The notes beneath the pieces were generated by a model. That model was not told the DNA's origin. It did not search any database and was given only the letters and a program-made list of their open reading frames with translations. Shown here piece by piece: positions 34,441 through 41,901 of a DNA stretch of 64,000 nt; the first letter of the stretch is position 1, and every line of letters begins with the position of its first letter. Made by a program: the position numbers and the translations under genes. The stretch is from positions 1,674,001 to 1,738,000 of the forward strand of contig NZ_CP019687.1 in assembly GCF_002003265.1 (NCBI RefSeq), in the 5' to 3' direction. Source of the stretch: Paenibacillus larvae subsp. larvae (lineage in GTDB: Bacteria > Bacillota > Bacilli > Paenibacillales > NBRC-103111).

Positions 34441-34656
34441 TCACTTACCCAATACAGCCTGAATGAGGAGCCACACAGCCCAAAACAAAGCCAGCAGGAT
34501 GTGATAGATTGCCCCAGAAATATCATTCGCTTGATATCTGGTATGGGAACCATAAAATTCGTACATCGAAAGAGTGCCCAAAATTATCATGCAAATAACC
34601 CTTACTACCGTCATGAAATCCACGCCACCACTCCTCATTCCAAAATAAAAAGCCAC
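34441..34656 (-). CDS. Second small membrane protein
   Basis: Up to 71 residues with two helices (MTVVRVICMIILGTLSMYEF and GAIYHILLALFWAVWLLIQA). The start may be one of several ATG codons (34656, 34638 or 34614); none has a perfect ribosome site. It pairs with the 34239-34406 gene and lies just downstream of a terminator. Confidence 0.6.
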   Translation of the reverse strand: MAFYFGMRSGGVDFMTVVRVICMIILGTLSMYEFYGSHTRYQANDISGAIYHILLALFWAVWLLIQAVLGK

Positions 34657-34669
34657 TCCACTGAGTGAC
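34643..34669 (-). terminator. Terminator after the Acb2-type gene
   Basis: GTCACTC and GAGTGGC form a seven-pair stem with a 4-base loop, followed by TTTTTATTTT on the minus strand, nine bases after the Acb2-type stop. Confidence 0.7.
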
Positions 34670-34677
34670 CGTATAAT

Positions 34678-34881
34678 TTAATTCCTTGCGATGGCAGCGT
34701 TCGCCCACATCACTGCTTGCTCTAAATTTGTTAGGGCCAGTGACTTTTCCCGGCTGTTCGGGCAACTCTCGTCAATCAGATGGGCAAGCTCCTCCGCTTT
34801 TCCTCGGATTGCTGTATATTTCTGGGTCTGTCCTTCTTTTGGTGCGTGGTATTTAAAGTTGTTTTCTATTTGTTGGTTCAT
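34678..34881 (-). CDS. Acb2/Tad1-type cyclic-nucleotide sponge (anti-CBASS protein)
   Basis: A 67-residue protein matching the Acb2 pattern along its length: FKYHAPKEGQTQKYTAIRGK, AEELAHLIDESCPNSREKSL, ALTNLEQAVMWANAAIARN. Acb2 proteins form hexamers that trap cyclic di- and trinucleotides made by CBASS defence, so the effector is not switched on. The nearly invariant SREKS...LT.LE.A.MWAN.AIARN end is present. ATG 34881 follows AGGAGG. It has terminators on both sides and is thus an own transcription unit between early and late genes. Which nucleotides it binds is not visible. Confidence 0.85.
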   Translation of the reverse strand: MNQQIENNFKYHAPKEGQTQKYTAIRGKAEELAHLIDESCPNSREKSLALTNLEQAVMWANAAIARN

Positions 34882-34903
34882 GTTTTACCTCCTAAATTAA
34901 AAT

Positions 34904-34944
34904 AAAAAAGAGAGGTTGCCAAATATTTCTGGTCCCCTCTTTTG
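34904..34944 (-). terminator. Terminator between late regulator and Acb2-type gene
   Basis: On the minus strand AAAAGAGGGG pairs with CCTCTCTTTT around an 18-base loop and ends TTTTTTATTTT. It lies only 22 bases before the Acb2-type ATG, so it may also act as an attenuator in that gene's leader; TTGTCA and TATGAC 17 bases apart lie just upstream (about 34960-34990). Confidence 0.65.
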
Positions 34945-35002
34945 ATCAGTAGTTTTATGCTGTCATATATAGGTGGAAATCGTATGACAAAATCAACCAC
35001 TT

Positions 35003-35554
35003 TTATCCTACAAGGAATAAACTGCTATTTAAATCATGAAAAATTTTCTTCTGTGCACGCTCCACGTACTTCTCCACGCTGCTTTTACTTATGCCCAGGA
35101 ATCCAGCAATTTCACTAAAGGAAAAACATTCTCCATGAGCCATCACATAACATTCCCTTTCTCTATGGGATAATATGGATAATGCATCCTCTATTTTATA
35201 TTTTTCCCAATCAGATAAATTAGAAGCGCTGCCGGCTGTGCTTTTAAAAGCAAAAGCTTGAAGTTTTAAGGGATCTATTAACTTTTCTCGCTGGTAAGCT
35301 GCCCGGCGTTCTATACCTCTTATATTCCCAGGTCTCCGTCCCTTTTTCAGCCATTCAATTACAAACTCACAGTCTGATATCATCTCACTGATTATGCATC
35401 TTTCTGCTTTATCCTCTGATTGTTCTCGAGCCGAAAGAAGTGACTTTCTTGTATCCTTATATTCTTGAATTAGATCCTGCAAAAATTCATCACTCCTTAT
35501 ACGGTAATCTCTTACGAACAGTTCATTTGTTGTCATCTGGTCCAATGTACTCAT
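35003..35554 (-). CDS. Sigma-70 region 4-like late gene regulator
   Basis: A 183-residue protein whose C-terminal half has KIEDALSILSHRERECYVMAHGECFSFSEIAGFLGISKSSVEKYVERAQKKI, a sigma region-4 helix-turn-helix, with no region 2. Such proteins (Xpf/ArpU type) switch on late genes and usually lie just before terminase, as here. The ATG at 35554 overlaps the previous gene; M7 is an alternative start. Confidence 0.85.
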   Translation of the reverse strand: MSTLDQMTTNELFVRDYRIRSDEFLQDLIQEYKDTRKSLLSAREQSEDKAERCIISEMISDCEFVIEWLKKGRRPGNIRGIERRAAYQREKLIDPLKLQAFAFKSTAGSASNLSDWEKYKIEDALSILSHRERECYVMAHGECFSFSEIAGFLGISKSSVEKYVERAQKKIFHDLNSSLFLVG

Positions 35555-35693
35555 GAACCAACTTTTCCAATTTTTCTTTGAGGCGTTTTAGTTCACCCTC
35601 CGCTGCATCGGCACGGGCTTTTTCATCTTTGTACTTTCTCTTGAGTTCTTCTATGCGCAGCTCCAGTGCAATGATAACAGGCTCATGATTCAT
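35523..35693 (-). CDS. Short coiled-coil protein
   Basis: A 56-residue, almost wholly helical protein: MNHEPVIIALELRIEELKRK, then YKDEKARADAAEGELKRLKE with heptad spacing. It overlaps the zinc-ribbon gene and the late regulator start. Function unknown; perhaps a structural or regulatory partner of the regulator. Confidence 0.7.
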   Translation of the reverse strand: MNHEPVIIALELRIEELKRKYKDEKARADAAEGELKRLKEKLEKLVHEYIGPDDNK

Positions 35694-35925
35694 CCTCTGT
35701 ACCCCCTAACACCATAATGCTCGGCACACCATTCTGTGGATCTATTACCAAATTGTATTTTTCAGAAATTTCCTCCATATTGGGAAATAAATTTAGATCT
35801 GAGAATACCTGATTACACCATGGACATTGTTTTAGTTTGTGATTGACTAATTCATAGAATGGCTTCCCACAATTGTTACACCTGCACTTACTTGTAGGAA
35901 TTGGCATATTGCTTGCTTTACTCAT
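35683..35925 (-). CDS. Zinc-ribbon protein
   Basis: About 80 residues with two CxxC pairs, CRCNNCGKPFYE and LKQCPWCNQVF, forming a treble-clef or ribbon. The rest is unassigned. The start is taken at ATG 35925 (MSKASN), three codons inside the longest frame. Function unknown. Confidence 0.75.
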   Translation of the reverse strand: MSKASNMPIPTSKCRCNNCGKPFYELVNHKLKQCPWCNQVFSDLNLFPNMEEISEKYNLVIDPQNGVPSIMVLGGTEDES

Positions 35926-36159
35926 CCCCTGCACCCCTTTCCCATACTTCCATATTTAGCCCATGCTCGAAGTCATCTATGGATAAAGTTTCTACCTCAG
36001 TTGTATCTAATACTACTGTCATAGTGTCTTCACTTACTTTTTTTACTAAAGCAAGTGCGTCCCATTCATATCCTAAAATATCCCGTCCGGAGATATAAAC
36101 GGCTTTTCCGACTAAAGACCGGTCAAACTCTTTTTTTTGCTATGAACATCCGGTCTCAT
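35918..36159 (-). pseudogene. Small phage protein frameshifted in an A8 run
   Basis: ATG 36159 (after AAAGGAGGA, overlapping the previous stop) reads MRPDVHSKK and then stops early. In the next frame the sequence runs on as EFDRSLVGKAVYISGRDILG to MEVWERGAGDE and stops at 35918, with no start codon of its own. The break is a run of eight A (36132-36139); nine would join the frames into about 80 residues. Beta-rich, unknown family. Confidence 0.6.
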
Positions 36160-36464
36160 TCCTCCTTTGCAAGCATGCGTGGAAATTCCTTCGCCTGATC
36201 TATTAATTCCTGATACGAATAATAAATGTGATCATCTTTATCTTCGCATTCTTCACAACCGTACCAGCAGCACTCTACCGTCTTTGTGCTTATTTCTTGA
36301 GATGTCAAGCGCTTGATTGAGATCGTAACCTGATACTCATCCCCTTCTTTCATTTTTCCTAAAAAAATATCACTCATCCCGTCTGTCTCATCTATATAGC
36401 AACCCAACGCGCTATCTGCATCCTTGGCAGCAATATATAAATTATTGATTTTGTAAACATTCAT
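36156..36464 (-). CDS. Hypothetical early protein
   Basis: A 102-residue acidic protein: MNVYKINNLYIAAKDADSAL, EGDEYQVTISIKRLTSQEIS and a cysteine cluster ECCWYGCEECEDKDDH that could bind metal. I do not recognise it. The end overlaps the next gene's ATG. Confidence 0.75.
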   Translation of the reverse strand: MNVYKINNLYIAAKDADSALGCYIDETDGMSDIFLGKMKEGDEYQVTISIKRLTSQEISTKTVECCWYGCEECEDKDDHIYYSYQELIDQAKEFPRMLAKEE

Positions 36465-36557
36465 CCGGTTTCAACTCCTTTTGGTAGGGAGAAGGCTGGT
36501 GCCCTCTCCTTTATTCCTCCCAATAGTTTGTTGCATGCTCTATCCCCTCCCTCAAAC

Positions 36558-37301
36558 TTATAAATTCATTACTAACTGCACATTTTGAAGGCGTTGCTTC
36601 CCGATCTTGACCCACTTTTCTTCTTTCTCGATTGCTATGAAATTCCGTTTATTTTTTATAGCTGCCACTGCTGTTGTTGCGACTCCCGCACAATTATCAA
36701 CTACTAGAGCGCCTTCATTTGTGTATGTTTTTATTAGGTATTCAAATAAAGCTACTGGTTTTTGTGTTGGATGGAAACGTTTTTGATCTCGTTGAAAGTA
36801 TAAAACGTCCGTTGGAAAGCGATCCGTTTGTCCTCCACCCTCTATTCCTACTTTTGTATTGCCGTAATTACTTCCGTCACTCGAAAGCTTTTTATAGTGG
36901 TTTACGGGAGGATGCCCCTGTGTCTTCTGTGGGTTATATGTCGGCAATCGCCTATAAAAAACAAGTATGTTCTCATGGGATTTGAGTGGCATTTTGTTAG
37001 CATTCAAGAAGCCCGTAGGATTGTTTTTCACCCAAATCCATTCGTACCGGAGCATATTAATATTGCTCATTCCTAAAACTTTGTCGAAAGGCGGCTGAGC
37101 TGTTAGAAGTATAGCCCCGTTTTGTTTAATGATTCGTTTATAATGGCTCCATAGCAGGTCAAGTGGCAATCCCACATCCCATTCGTTTTGGGTTGTTTCA
37201 TAAGGTAAATCACATAAAATCATATCTACCGATCCGTCTGGAATTTCCGGGAATATATCAAAACAGTCCGCGTGTATAATCTGGTTCAGGAGTCCTTTCA
37301 C
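36558..37301 (-). CDS. DNA adenine (N6/N4) methyltransferase, orphan
   Basis: A 247-residue class beta-type methyltransferase. Catalytic motif IV is DLPY at 31-34 (LCDLPYETTQNEWD), the SAM-binding motif I lies late in the protein (VVDNCAGVATTAVAAIKNKR), and RFHPTQKPVALFEYLIKTYT is typical of phage N6-adenine enzymes. No restriction partner is adjacent, so it should protect phage DNA or mark it for regulation. ATG or GTG start lies near AGGGAGGGGATAGAG, shared with two downstream-strand neighbours. Confidence 0.92.
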   Translation of the reverse strand: MKGLLNQIIHADCFDIFPEIPDGSVDMILCDLPYETTQNEWDVGLPLDLLWSHYKRIIKQNGAILLTAQPPFDKVLGMSNINMLRYEWIWVKNNPTGFLNANKMPLKSHENILVFYRRLPTYNPQKTQGHPPVNHYKKLSSDGSNYGNTKVGIEGGGQTDRFPTDVLYFQRDQKRFHPTQKPVALFEYLIKTYTNEGALVVDNCAGVATTAVAAIKNKRNFIAIEKEEKWVKIGKQRLQNVQLVMNL

Positions 37302-37819
37302 TCTATCCCCTCCCTCGCTAACTCTTCTCGTATAGCTTTCGAAAGCCTTGGCAATAGCTTGTTAACAAAAGCTAGAGCAGAACTCGGATACCCTCTTATA
37401 TAGAACTCTTCCGCATCAGATATGGATGTTTCATCATACCAATAAGCAAATTCAAAATCACCATAAAGCCAATCATGACGTTCCAACAGATCCCACTCTT
37501 GTCTAGCTTTTTCTCTGGTAAAAGTCCCATCTCTCCGACAACTTATGATGTATTCTTTTATCCGTTGAAGAGTTTCATCCCCATCATATTCCTTTAACTC
37601 ATAAAACAACTTAGGGAGGAAATATCCCCAATTTGTCCTTTCTTGCGCAAAAAAATGGCGAAAGTCTTCACATCCACTATGAGGCCATTTGTAAGCACAA
37701 TTCCCATAATCAGTTACCGCAGCGAACATCCCTGTTTCATCAAGCAAAAACGTGCCCCATCCTTCCCCATCAATCTGGGGAATATCGTAGCGCCAATGCT
37801 TTATTTCCTTGGTGTACAT
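37298..37819 (-). CDS. Hypothetical phage protein
   Basis: A 173-residue acidic, aromatic-rich protein: HWRYDIPQIDGEGWGTFLLD, AYKWPHSGCEDFRHFF, LLERHDWLYGDFEFAYWYDE. The pattern recurs in Firmicutes phages as an unnamed protein; I cannot assign a role. Overlaps the methyltransferase start by four bases, so the two are translationally coupled. Confidence 0.78.
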   Translation of the reverse strand: MYTKEIKHWRYDIPQIDGEGWGTFLLDETGMFAAVTDYGNCAYKWPHSGCEDFRHFFAQERTNWGYFLPKLFYELKEYDGDETLQRIKEYIISCRRDGTFTREKARQEWDLLERHDWLYGDFEFAYWYDETSISDAEEFYIRGYPSSALAFVNKLLPRLSKAIREELAREGIE

Positions 37820-37833
37820 GTTCTATCCCCTCC

Positions 37834-38199
37834 CTACCATCTTGACACCGTAAAGCTTGCAATAACTTCTCCGACTGGGTTTTTTTGTCCCCTGATGTGT
37901 CTTTTCGAAAGGAGGGTTGGCTTGTAATTTCTATACAGTCTCTCCCATCTATTTGCATTTTCAGCTATCTCATAAGCCCAAATCTTATAATCTTCTACGT
38001 GACTATCTGGTTCTGTATCACATCCACAGTCACACCAATCTTGCTCAATGATTTTTTCTAATACATCTTTATCTTCTGTCACATACAGCGATGAAGTGTA
38101 TGTGTTCATCATCAAATACAGTTGATCCGTTTCTTCTACATTTGGTAATTCCGACTTGATAAATCTAACTGCCTTGTAAATAGATTCAAAAGATTTCAT
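37834..38199 (-). CDS. Hypothetical early protein
   Basis: A 121-residue protein: MKSFESIYKAVRFIKSELPN, IIEQDWCDCGCDTEPDSHV and NRWERLYRNYKPTLLSKRHI. The CDCGC cluster may bind metal. No family recognised. Good AAGGAGTGATC upstream. Confidence 0.7.
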   Translation of the reverse strand: MKSFESIYKAVRFIKSELPNVEETDQLYLMMNTYTSSLYVTEDKDVLEKIIEQDWCDCGCDTEPDSHVEDYKIWAYEIAENANRWERLYRNYKPTLLSKRHIRGQKNPVGEVIASFTVSRW

Positions 38200-38220
38200 T
38201 GTTGATCACTCCTTTTTTGC

Positions 38221-38397
38221 CTAAACTTTTACCTTGGAACCACAACCGGTACATAACCGGATTAACTCGCTATTTTCATACCGGAGCTTGAATTTCCATC
38301 CTGCACATTCCGAGCATCTTCCGGGCATGCGTTTTAATGCATATATCGTCCTTTCTGCGGGGTTTTCCTTCTTGGATTACCATTTATACCTACTCAT
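38221..38397 (-). pseudogene. Small zinc-ribbon protein with an early in-frame stop
   Basis: From ATG 38397, overlapping the resolvase stop, the frame is MSRYKW, then TAA (38377-38379), then SKKENPAERTIYALKRMPGR, CSECAGWKF and LIRLCTGCGSKVKV to 38221. The two CxxC pairs form a zinc ribbon. A Q codon changed to TAA would explain the stop. An internal ATG at 38328 could still make a 35-residue ribbon, without a ribosome site. Confidence 0.5.
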
Positions 38398-38764
38398 GTC
38401 TTTCAAGCTCTATTTCGACCCTTGGACGCTCCCTGTCGATGCCATAATCCATGACCTGTGGTAACGCATGTTTGTCATCATCGTAAAATCTAGCATCCTC
38501 CAAAGCGTCCAAAAGAATTTTAAGTCCGTTATGTGTATCCCGTCTCCTTCTGTCCGGAAAGTAGAACCACAAGCGAACAATGACTTTACCTCCTGCCGTT
38601 TGCCATCCGTTTTTCTTCCGCCAGTCTGAAGCTAAAATGACCGTTTCTTCGTACCATTCCCGCGCTTCTTGACTGAGTACCCTAACCGCTCTTTTGCCTT
38701 TGTAAGCATTCCGGTACATGTGGTTGACGCTCGGCACCAAACCTTCCAAGACCAATCTGTTCAT
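38390..38764 (-). CDS. RusA-family Holliday junction resolvase
   Basis: A 124-residue endonuclease: GLVPSVNHMYRNAYKGKRAV at the start, and the metal-binding region RRRDTHNGLKILLDALEDAR followed by FYDDDKHALPQVMDYGIDRE, with the RusA aspartates. Resolves branched DNA before packaging. Ends next to the small zinc-ribbon frame. Confidence 0.92.
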   Translation of the reverse strand: MNRLVLEGLVPSVNHMYRNAYKGKRAVRVLSQEAREWYEETVILASDWRKKNGWQTAGGKVIVRLWFYFPDRRRRDTHNGLKILLDALEDARFYDDDKHALPQVMDYGIDRERPRVEIELERHE

Positions 38765-38765
38765 G

Positions 38766-38975
38766 CTAGTTCCCCCTCGCTCCTCTTGGGCGGTCTTTTA
38801 TCTCTCCATGCCGAAACAACTCCATGATGAGTATGGCAACTTCGTCCGGATCCCTAGATACAGATTTGGACATGTCATCTACACTCATTCCCTGTTCCCA
38901 CATCTGTTTAATGCGTTTTATGTCCGTCAAAGTCCACATGAAATCTATATCCTCGCAAATGATTATTTTGTTCAT
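38766..38975 (-). CDS. Small HTH-type protein
   Basis: A 69-residue protein: LTDIKRIKQMWEQGMSVDDM then SKSVSRDPDEVAILIMELFR reads as a helix-turn-helix of the kind seen in phage regulators. ATG 38975 follows GAGGAG by nine bases. Confidence 0.7.
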   Translation of the reverse strand: MNKIIICEDIDFMWTLTDIKRIKQMWEQGMSVDDMSKSVSRDPDEVAILIMELFRHGEIKDRPRGARGN

Positions 38976-38981
38976 GGTGGT

Positions 38982-39092
38982 TTACTCCTCTTCCAGCTCT
39001 TGTTTGTCTGCCTGGTACTGCTCTATGCCGCGGCGTAAAAATTCCTCAAAGTCTTTGTCAAAGAGTTCGTAGTCATCGATCTGCCCGTTCAT
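38982..39092 (-). CDS. Very short acidic protein
   Basis: A 36-residue protein MNGQIDDYELFDKDFEEFLR plus a glutamate-rich end. ATG 39092 follows GGAGGG, directly after the loader gene. Shorter than most annotation cut-offs but well placed. Function unknown. Confidence 0.6.
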   Translation of the reverse strand: MNGQIDDYELFDKDFEEFLRRGIEQYQADKQELEEE

Positions 39093-39093
39093 G

Positions 39094-39914
39094 TCAGCCC
39101 TCCCTCATCCGGTAATTTAAATCTTTATTGCCGATAATGGTCACCGTCATCCCGCGGGCCATATCGCGGAGTCTGCTGCCAATCGCTTCGTCAATCTCCA
39201 CCATCTGTGCAAAGTTGCGTTCGGAACTGATCAGCATGGGCAATTTCTGGAGGTTCCGGTAATTGATCATGGCGAAGAGCTATTCTTTCTGCCATTCGGT
39301 TGGCTCGCTACGGCCCTTGAACAGGTCGTCTATGAAAAGCACTTCTGCCTGTTGCAGCCTCCTCACACGCTCGTCTAACTGGTCCAAGTCTTTTCTAAGC
39401 TCGTTAAATCCCTCAACGTAGGGAAAGTAGACCACTCCGATTCCTCTCGCTAGGAGGTTATTTGCCACTGCCATAAGCAGGTGTGTCTTCCCAGCCCCTG
39501 GGCGACCCAGCAACGCAATGCTGTTACTCCTCTGATTCCGGAGCTTGTCAAAGTCCCTGACGTATTCACACGCTACCGCGTAGGCTTCCCGGACAATCTC
39601 GTGTACTTGGCCCAACTCGAAGTTATCAAACGTCTTCTTGGCAAACTCGTCTGTTATGGCGGATGCTTGAAACAGTCGCTGCAGTCTTCTCTTTTCGACA
39701 CAATCGCAGGTGACCCAAACGTCCATGAGCCATTCCTCCCCGTTCACGATCTGGGGGATTTTTTAAAATAGCCGAACTCGTCTTTGCACTTGTGACAGGC
39801 GTAATTAGCTTCTACCGGCTTTTGCGAGATAGGCGAACTCACTTTCAGCTCCTCCGCTCGCTGCTTTATTTTTTCCAGGTCGAATCCCGCCAGGGCTTCC
39901 CTTAGACTTTGCAT
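39094..39914 (-). pseudogene. DnaC-type helicase loader, broken by a frameshift and an amber codon
   Basis: Three pieces make one loader of about 270 codons. ATG 39914 gives MQSLREALAGFDLEKIKQRA to CHKCKDEFGYFKK, then a run of six A (39763-39768 region) shifts frame; seven A would read GYFKKIPQIVNGEEW. The next piece has the second zinc pair CDC, Walker A LLGRPGAGKTHLL and Walker B VLFIDDLFKG. It stops at TAG 39280-39282 in EWQKE-stop-LFAMINYRNL, where a Q codon is expected, and the remaining 60 codons to 39094 are intact, ending IIGNKDLNYRMREG. The loader delivers the host helicase to the phage origin, so these breaks bear on replication competence. Confidence 0.85.
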
Positions 39915-40692
39915 GCTGTCCCTCCCTTCTGCGCGCTTGATCCTCTGCGAATGCGGCATAAGTCAAAATCCCGCGCTGCGAACAATTCTCAAGAATCCCC
40001 CAGAAGTACCGGATATCCTTTCCCACCTCTCTGGTTAGCACGGCAGCCTGTTCCACCACTTCCGGTTCTATGCCCATCTTGACGAGGTTTTCAAGCTTGC
40101 TAAGCTGTACAGGATTGACAGCAACGCCAAAATATTTCTCCACGGATTCATAGGCCTTCCCAAAAGGCTCGTCGCGCTCTTTATTAACACCACCACTATG
40201 TTTTAGGTTAGGTATGGTTAGGTTAGGTTCGGTAGCCCTGTGACTCACGGAGTCGTCACTTACTTGTTCACGTGACGGTTCCGTTTGTCCGTGTGACGGG
40301 CGCGTGACATCTTCGTGATCTGTACCTTGAGTCTCTTGCTCTTCATTCTTCTTGGCACGTGACTTCCGTTTGCGTTCCTTGTTTTGCTCGCGCTTTTCAA
40401 TGAGCCGTCCCGCGTACTCTGACCAGTCATGTATGGTCATGTCACTATCCACAAAACCAGCATGATGCAATGCCTTCATGAGCGTTTCGGAATCTCCATC
40501 CCATTCGCAAGCGTCTGCGATATCTTCAGCTTCGTACTTGGATAGACTGCCATCTTGGGCATAATCCATTGCCCACCACCAGAAGAAGTGAAGATGGCCT
40601 ACTGCTGCCGGTAGCGAAACCCCCAGCAATCTCGCAAACCTTTTTGTCTTTGGATGTCTAGCAAGCTCCTGGTGACTCTCTATCCAAGCCAT
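39805..40692 (-). CDS. DnaD-like replication initiator
   Basis: A 295-residue protein. The N-terminal winged-helix region (MAWIESHQELARHPKTKRFA, LLGVSLPAAVGHLHFFWWWA) is that of phage DnaD-domain initiators. The middle is disordered, covering an iteron-like DNA repeat region. The C-terminal DnaD-type helix is VNPVQLSKLENLVKMGIEPE...ILENCSQRGI. The end overlaps the loader start by 110 bases, unusually long, so the last 35 residues may reflect a frameshift. It would bind the origin inside its own gene. Confidence 0.82.
   Translation of the reverse strand: MAWIESHQELARHPKTKRFARLLGVSLPAAVGHLHFFWWWAMDYAQDGSLSKYEAEDIADACEWDGDSETLMKALHHAGFVDSDMTIHDWSEYAGRLIEKREQNKERKRKSRAKKNEEQETQGTDHEDVTRPSHGQTEPSREQVSDDSVSHRATEPNLTIPNLKHSGGVNKERDEPFGKAYESVEKYFGVAVNPVQLSKLENLVKMGIEPEVVEQAAVLTREVGKDIRYFWGILENCSQRGILTYAAFAEDQARRREGQHAKSKGSPGGIRPGKNKAASGGAESEFAYLAKAGRS
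40203..40319. other. Candidate replication origin (iteron cluster in the initiator gene)
   Basis: Six tandem pentamers GGTTA GGTAT GGTTA GGTTA GGTTC GGTAG occupy 40206-40235. They are followed by GTGAC boxes at 40240, 40272, 40293 and 40304, an inverted one (GTCAC) at 40255, and a GTGAT at 40315. Phages often place the origin inside the initiator gene, with initiator-binding iterons. This is inferred from repeats and location. Confidence 0.6.
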
Positions 40693-40740
40693 TTTTAATT
40701 CCTCCTCTTTTACTCTGCTTCACAAAATGCTTTCTTTCGG

Positions 40741-41073
40741 TCATGTCAAATCCTTTATTACAGCCTCTATACAAGCTTTTATTACTCTCTTCGACCGTTC
40801 ACCTTCGGGTGTCCCGTCTAAAAAAGCGTGACAATCCCGGCACAGGTGTAGGAGATCTGTCACTTTCGTTTTATGAGTTAGCTTTCCTCTGCTTGTAATA
40901 TGAGCACGGTCTGTAGCTCTTGCTGCACCGCAGCATTCACAAACACCTTGGCTGCGTTCTTTTAGTTTCGCGTCCACAGATGGGCTAATATCCCCCATCT
41001 GTTTTTGCGTAAATTTTACTCGTTTACTTTTTACTTGTTCCGATTTTGGGTAAGGTCTGAAAGGTAGGCTCAT
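40741..41073 (-). CDS. HNH-type nuclease-like protein
   Basis: A 110-residue protein with zinc pairs CECCGAA and LCRDCHAF and the HNH-type segment ATDRAHITSRGKLTHKTKVTDLLHLCRDCH. Probably an HNH endonuclease or the RecBCD-nuclease-like recombination protein family seen near replication genes. Its cut site or partner is not known. Confidence 0.75.
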   Translation of the reverse strand: MSLPFRPYPKSEQVKSKRVKFTQKQMGDISPSVDAKLKERSQGVCECCGAARATDRAHITSRGKLTHKTKVTDLLHLCRDCHAFLDGTPEGERSKRVIKACIEAVIKDLT

Positions 41074-41088
41074 CGTATCACCAACTCC

Positions 41089-41901
41089 TTAATACAGACT
41101 GAGTTCCGCAAAATGCTTGATCTGTTTAATTACTTTTGTAGACCTGCAGTAATCGCACTTCTCACACCGGACAGGTTCGGTCAGACCTGCCTTTACTTCC
41201 TTGACTCTTTCGATATTATTTCGTACAACTTGCAGACTTGCTTCTATTACGTCGTAGTCAAAATAGATGATTTCATGGTCTGGTGGGTCCTGTTTGTTCA
41301 CAATGACCATATGTGGGATAAGCCATTGCTTACGCCCAGTATGGCGTTTCTCGATCTCTGCATATACGGCCATCTGAACGGTGTAGCCATAGTGATCGAG
41401 AAAGTTTTCATAGCATTGCGCTTCTTTGTTCCACCACTTTCCAGCTATCTCTTTGAGAGTTTTTAGGTCTGCAAAGATGCCCACTTCTGGTTGATAGCTA
41501 TCTAGCATGACTTTCCATGGTAAGCCAAACAAATCAGCGGTCATGATGACTTCTTTTTGCCCGGCCAGCGCCTTCGTGACAAGCGGATCATTCTCCAGCA
41601 CTTCGATCATTTTGTTACAGTGCTGGAAGTTGGACTTTAACTGCCCTGCTGTCGCCCCCCTGCTGCTGTAAAGGTCTGGATTGTTAGCCTTAAATTCATC
41701 CAACGTTCCCTCGTTCCAGGCATGTACATAATGTCCTTCCATAAAAGCCGTTCTTGAGGTTTGTTCATACTCCCCATTGATTTTAGCCATTGCCTGAGCT
41801 TCACAGCCCCCAAACGCGGGCAGGAAACTCTTGAATTGGCTTACAGACATATAGTGACGGTTGGCTTCGAGGCTAAAGTAATTACTCTTGGTTAGCTTCA
41901 T
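41089..41901 (-). CDS. PD-(D/E)XK nuclease-like protein (RecE/DUF3799 type)
   Basis: A 270-residue protein: MSVSQFKSFLPAFGGCEAQA, EGHYVHAWNEGT, PWKVMLDSYQPEVGIFADLKTLKE (the D...DxK core) and the iron-sulfur or zinc-like CEKCDYCRSTKV end. This is the putative exodeoxyribonuclease 8 N-terminal family. Together with the next upstream gene it resembles a phage recombination pair. Confidence 0.85.
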   Translation of the reverse strand: MKLTKSNYFSLEANRHYMSVSQFKSFLPAFGGCEAQAMAKINGEYEQTSRTAFMEGHYVHAWNEGTLDEFKANNPDLYSSRGATAGQLKSNFQHCNKMIEVLENDPLVTKALAGQKEVIMTADLFGLPWKVMLDSYQPEVGIFADLKTLKEIAGKWWNKEAQCYENFLDHYGYTVQMAVYAEIEKRHTGRKQWLIPHMVIVNKQDPPDHEIIYFDYDVIEASLQVVRNNIERVKEVKAGLTEPVRCEKCDYCRSTKVIKQIKHFAELSLY

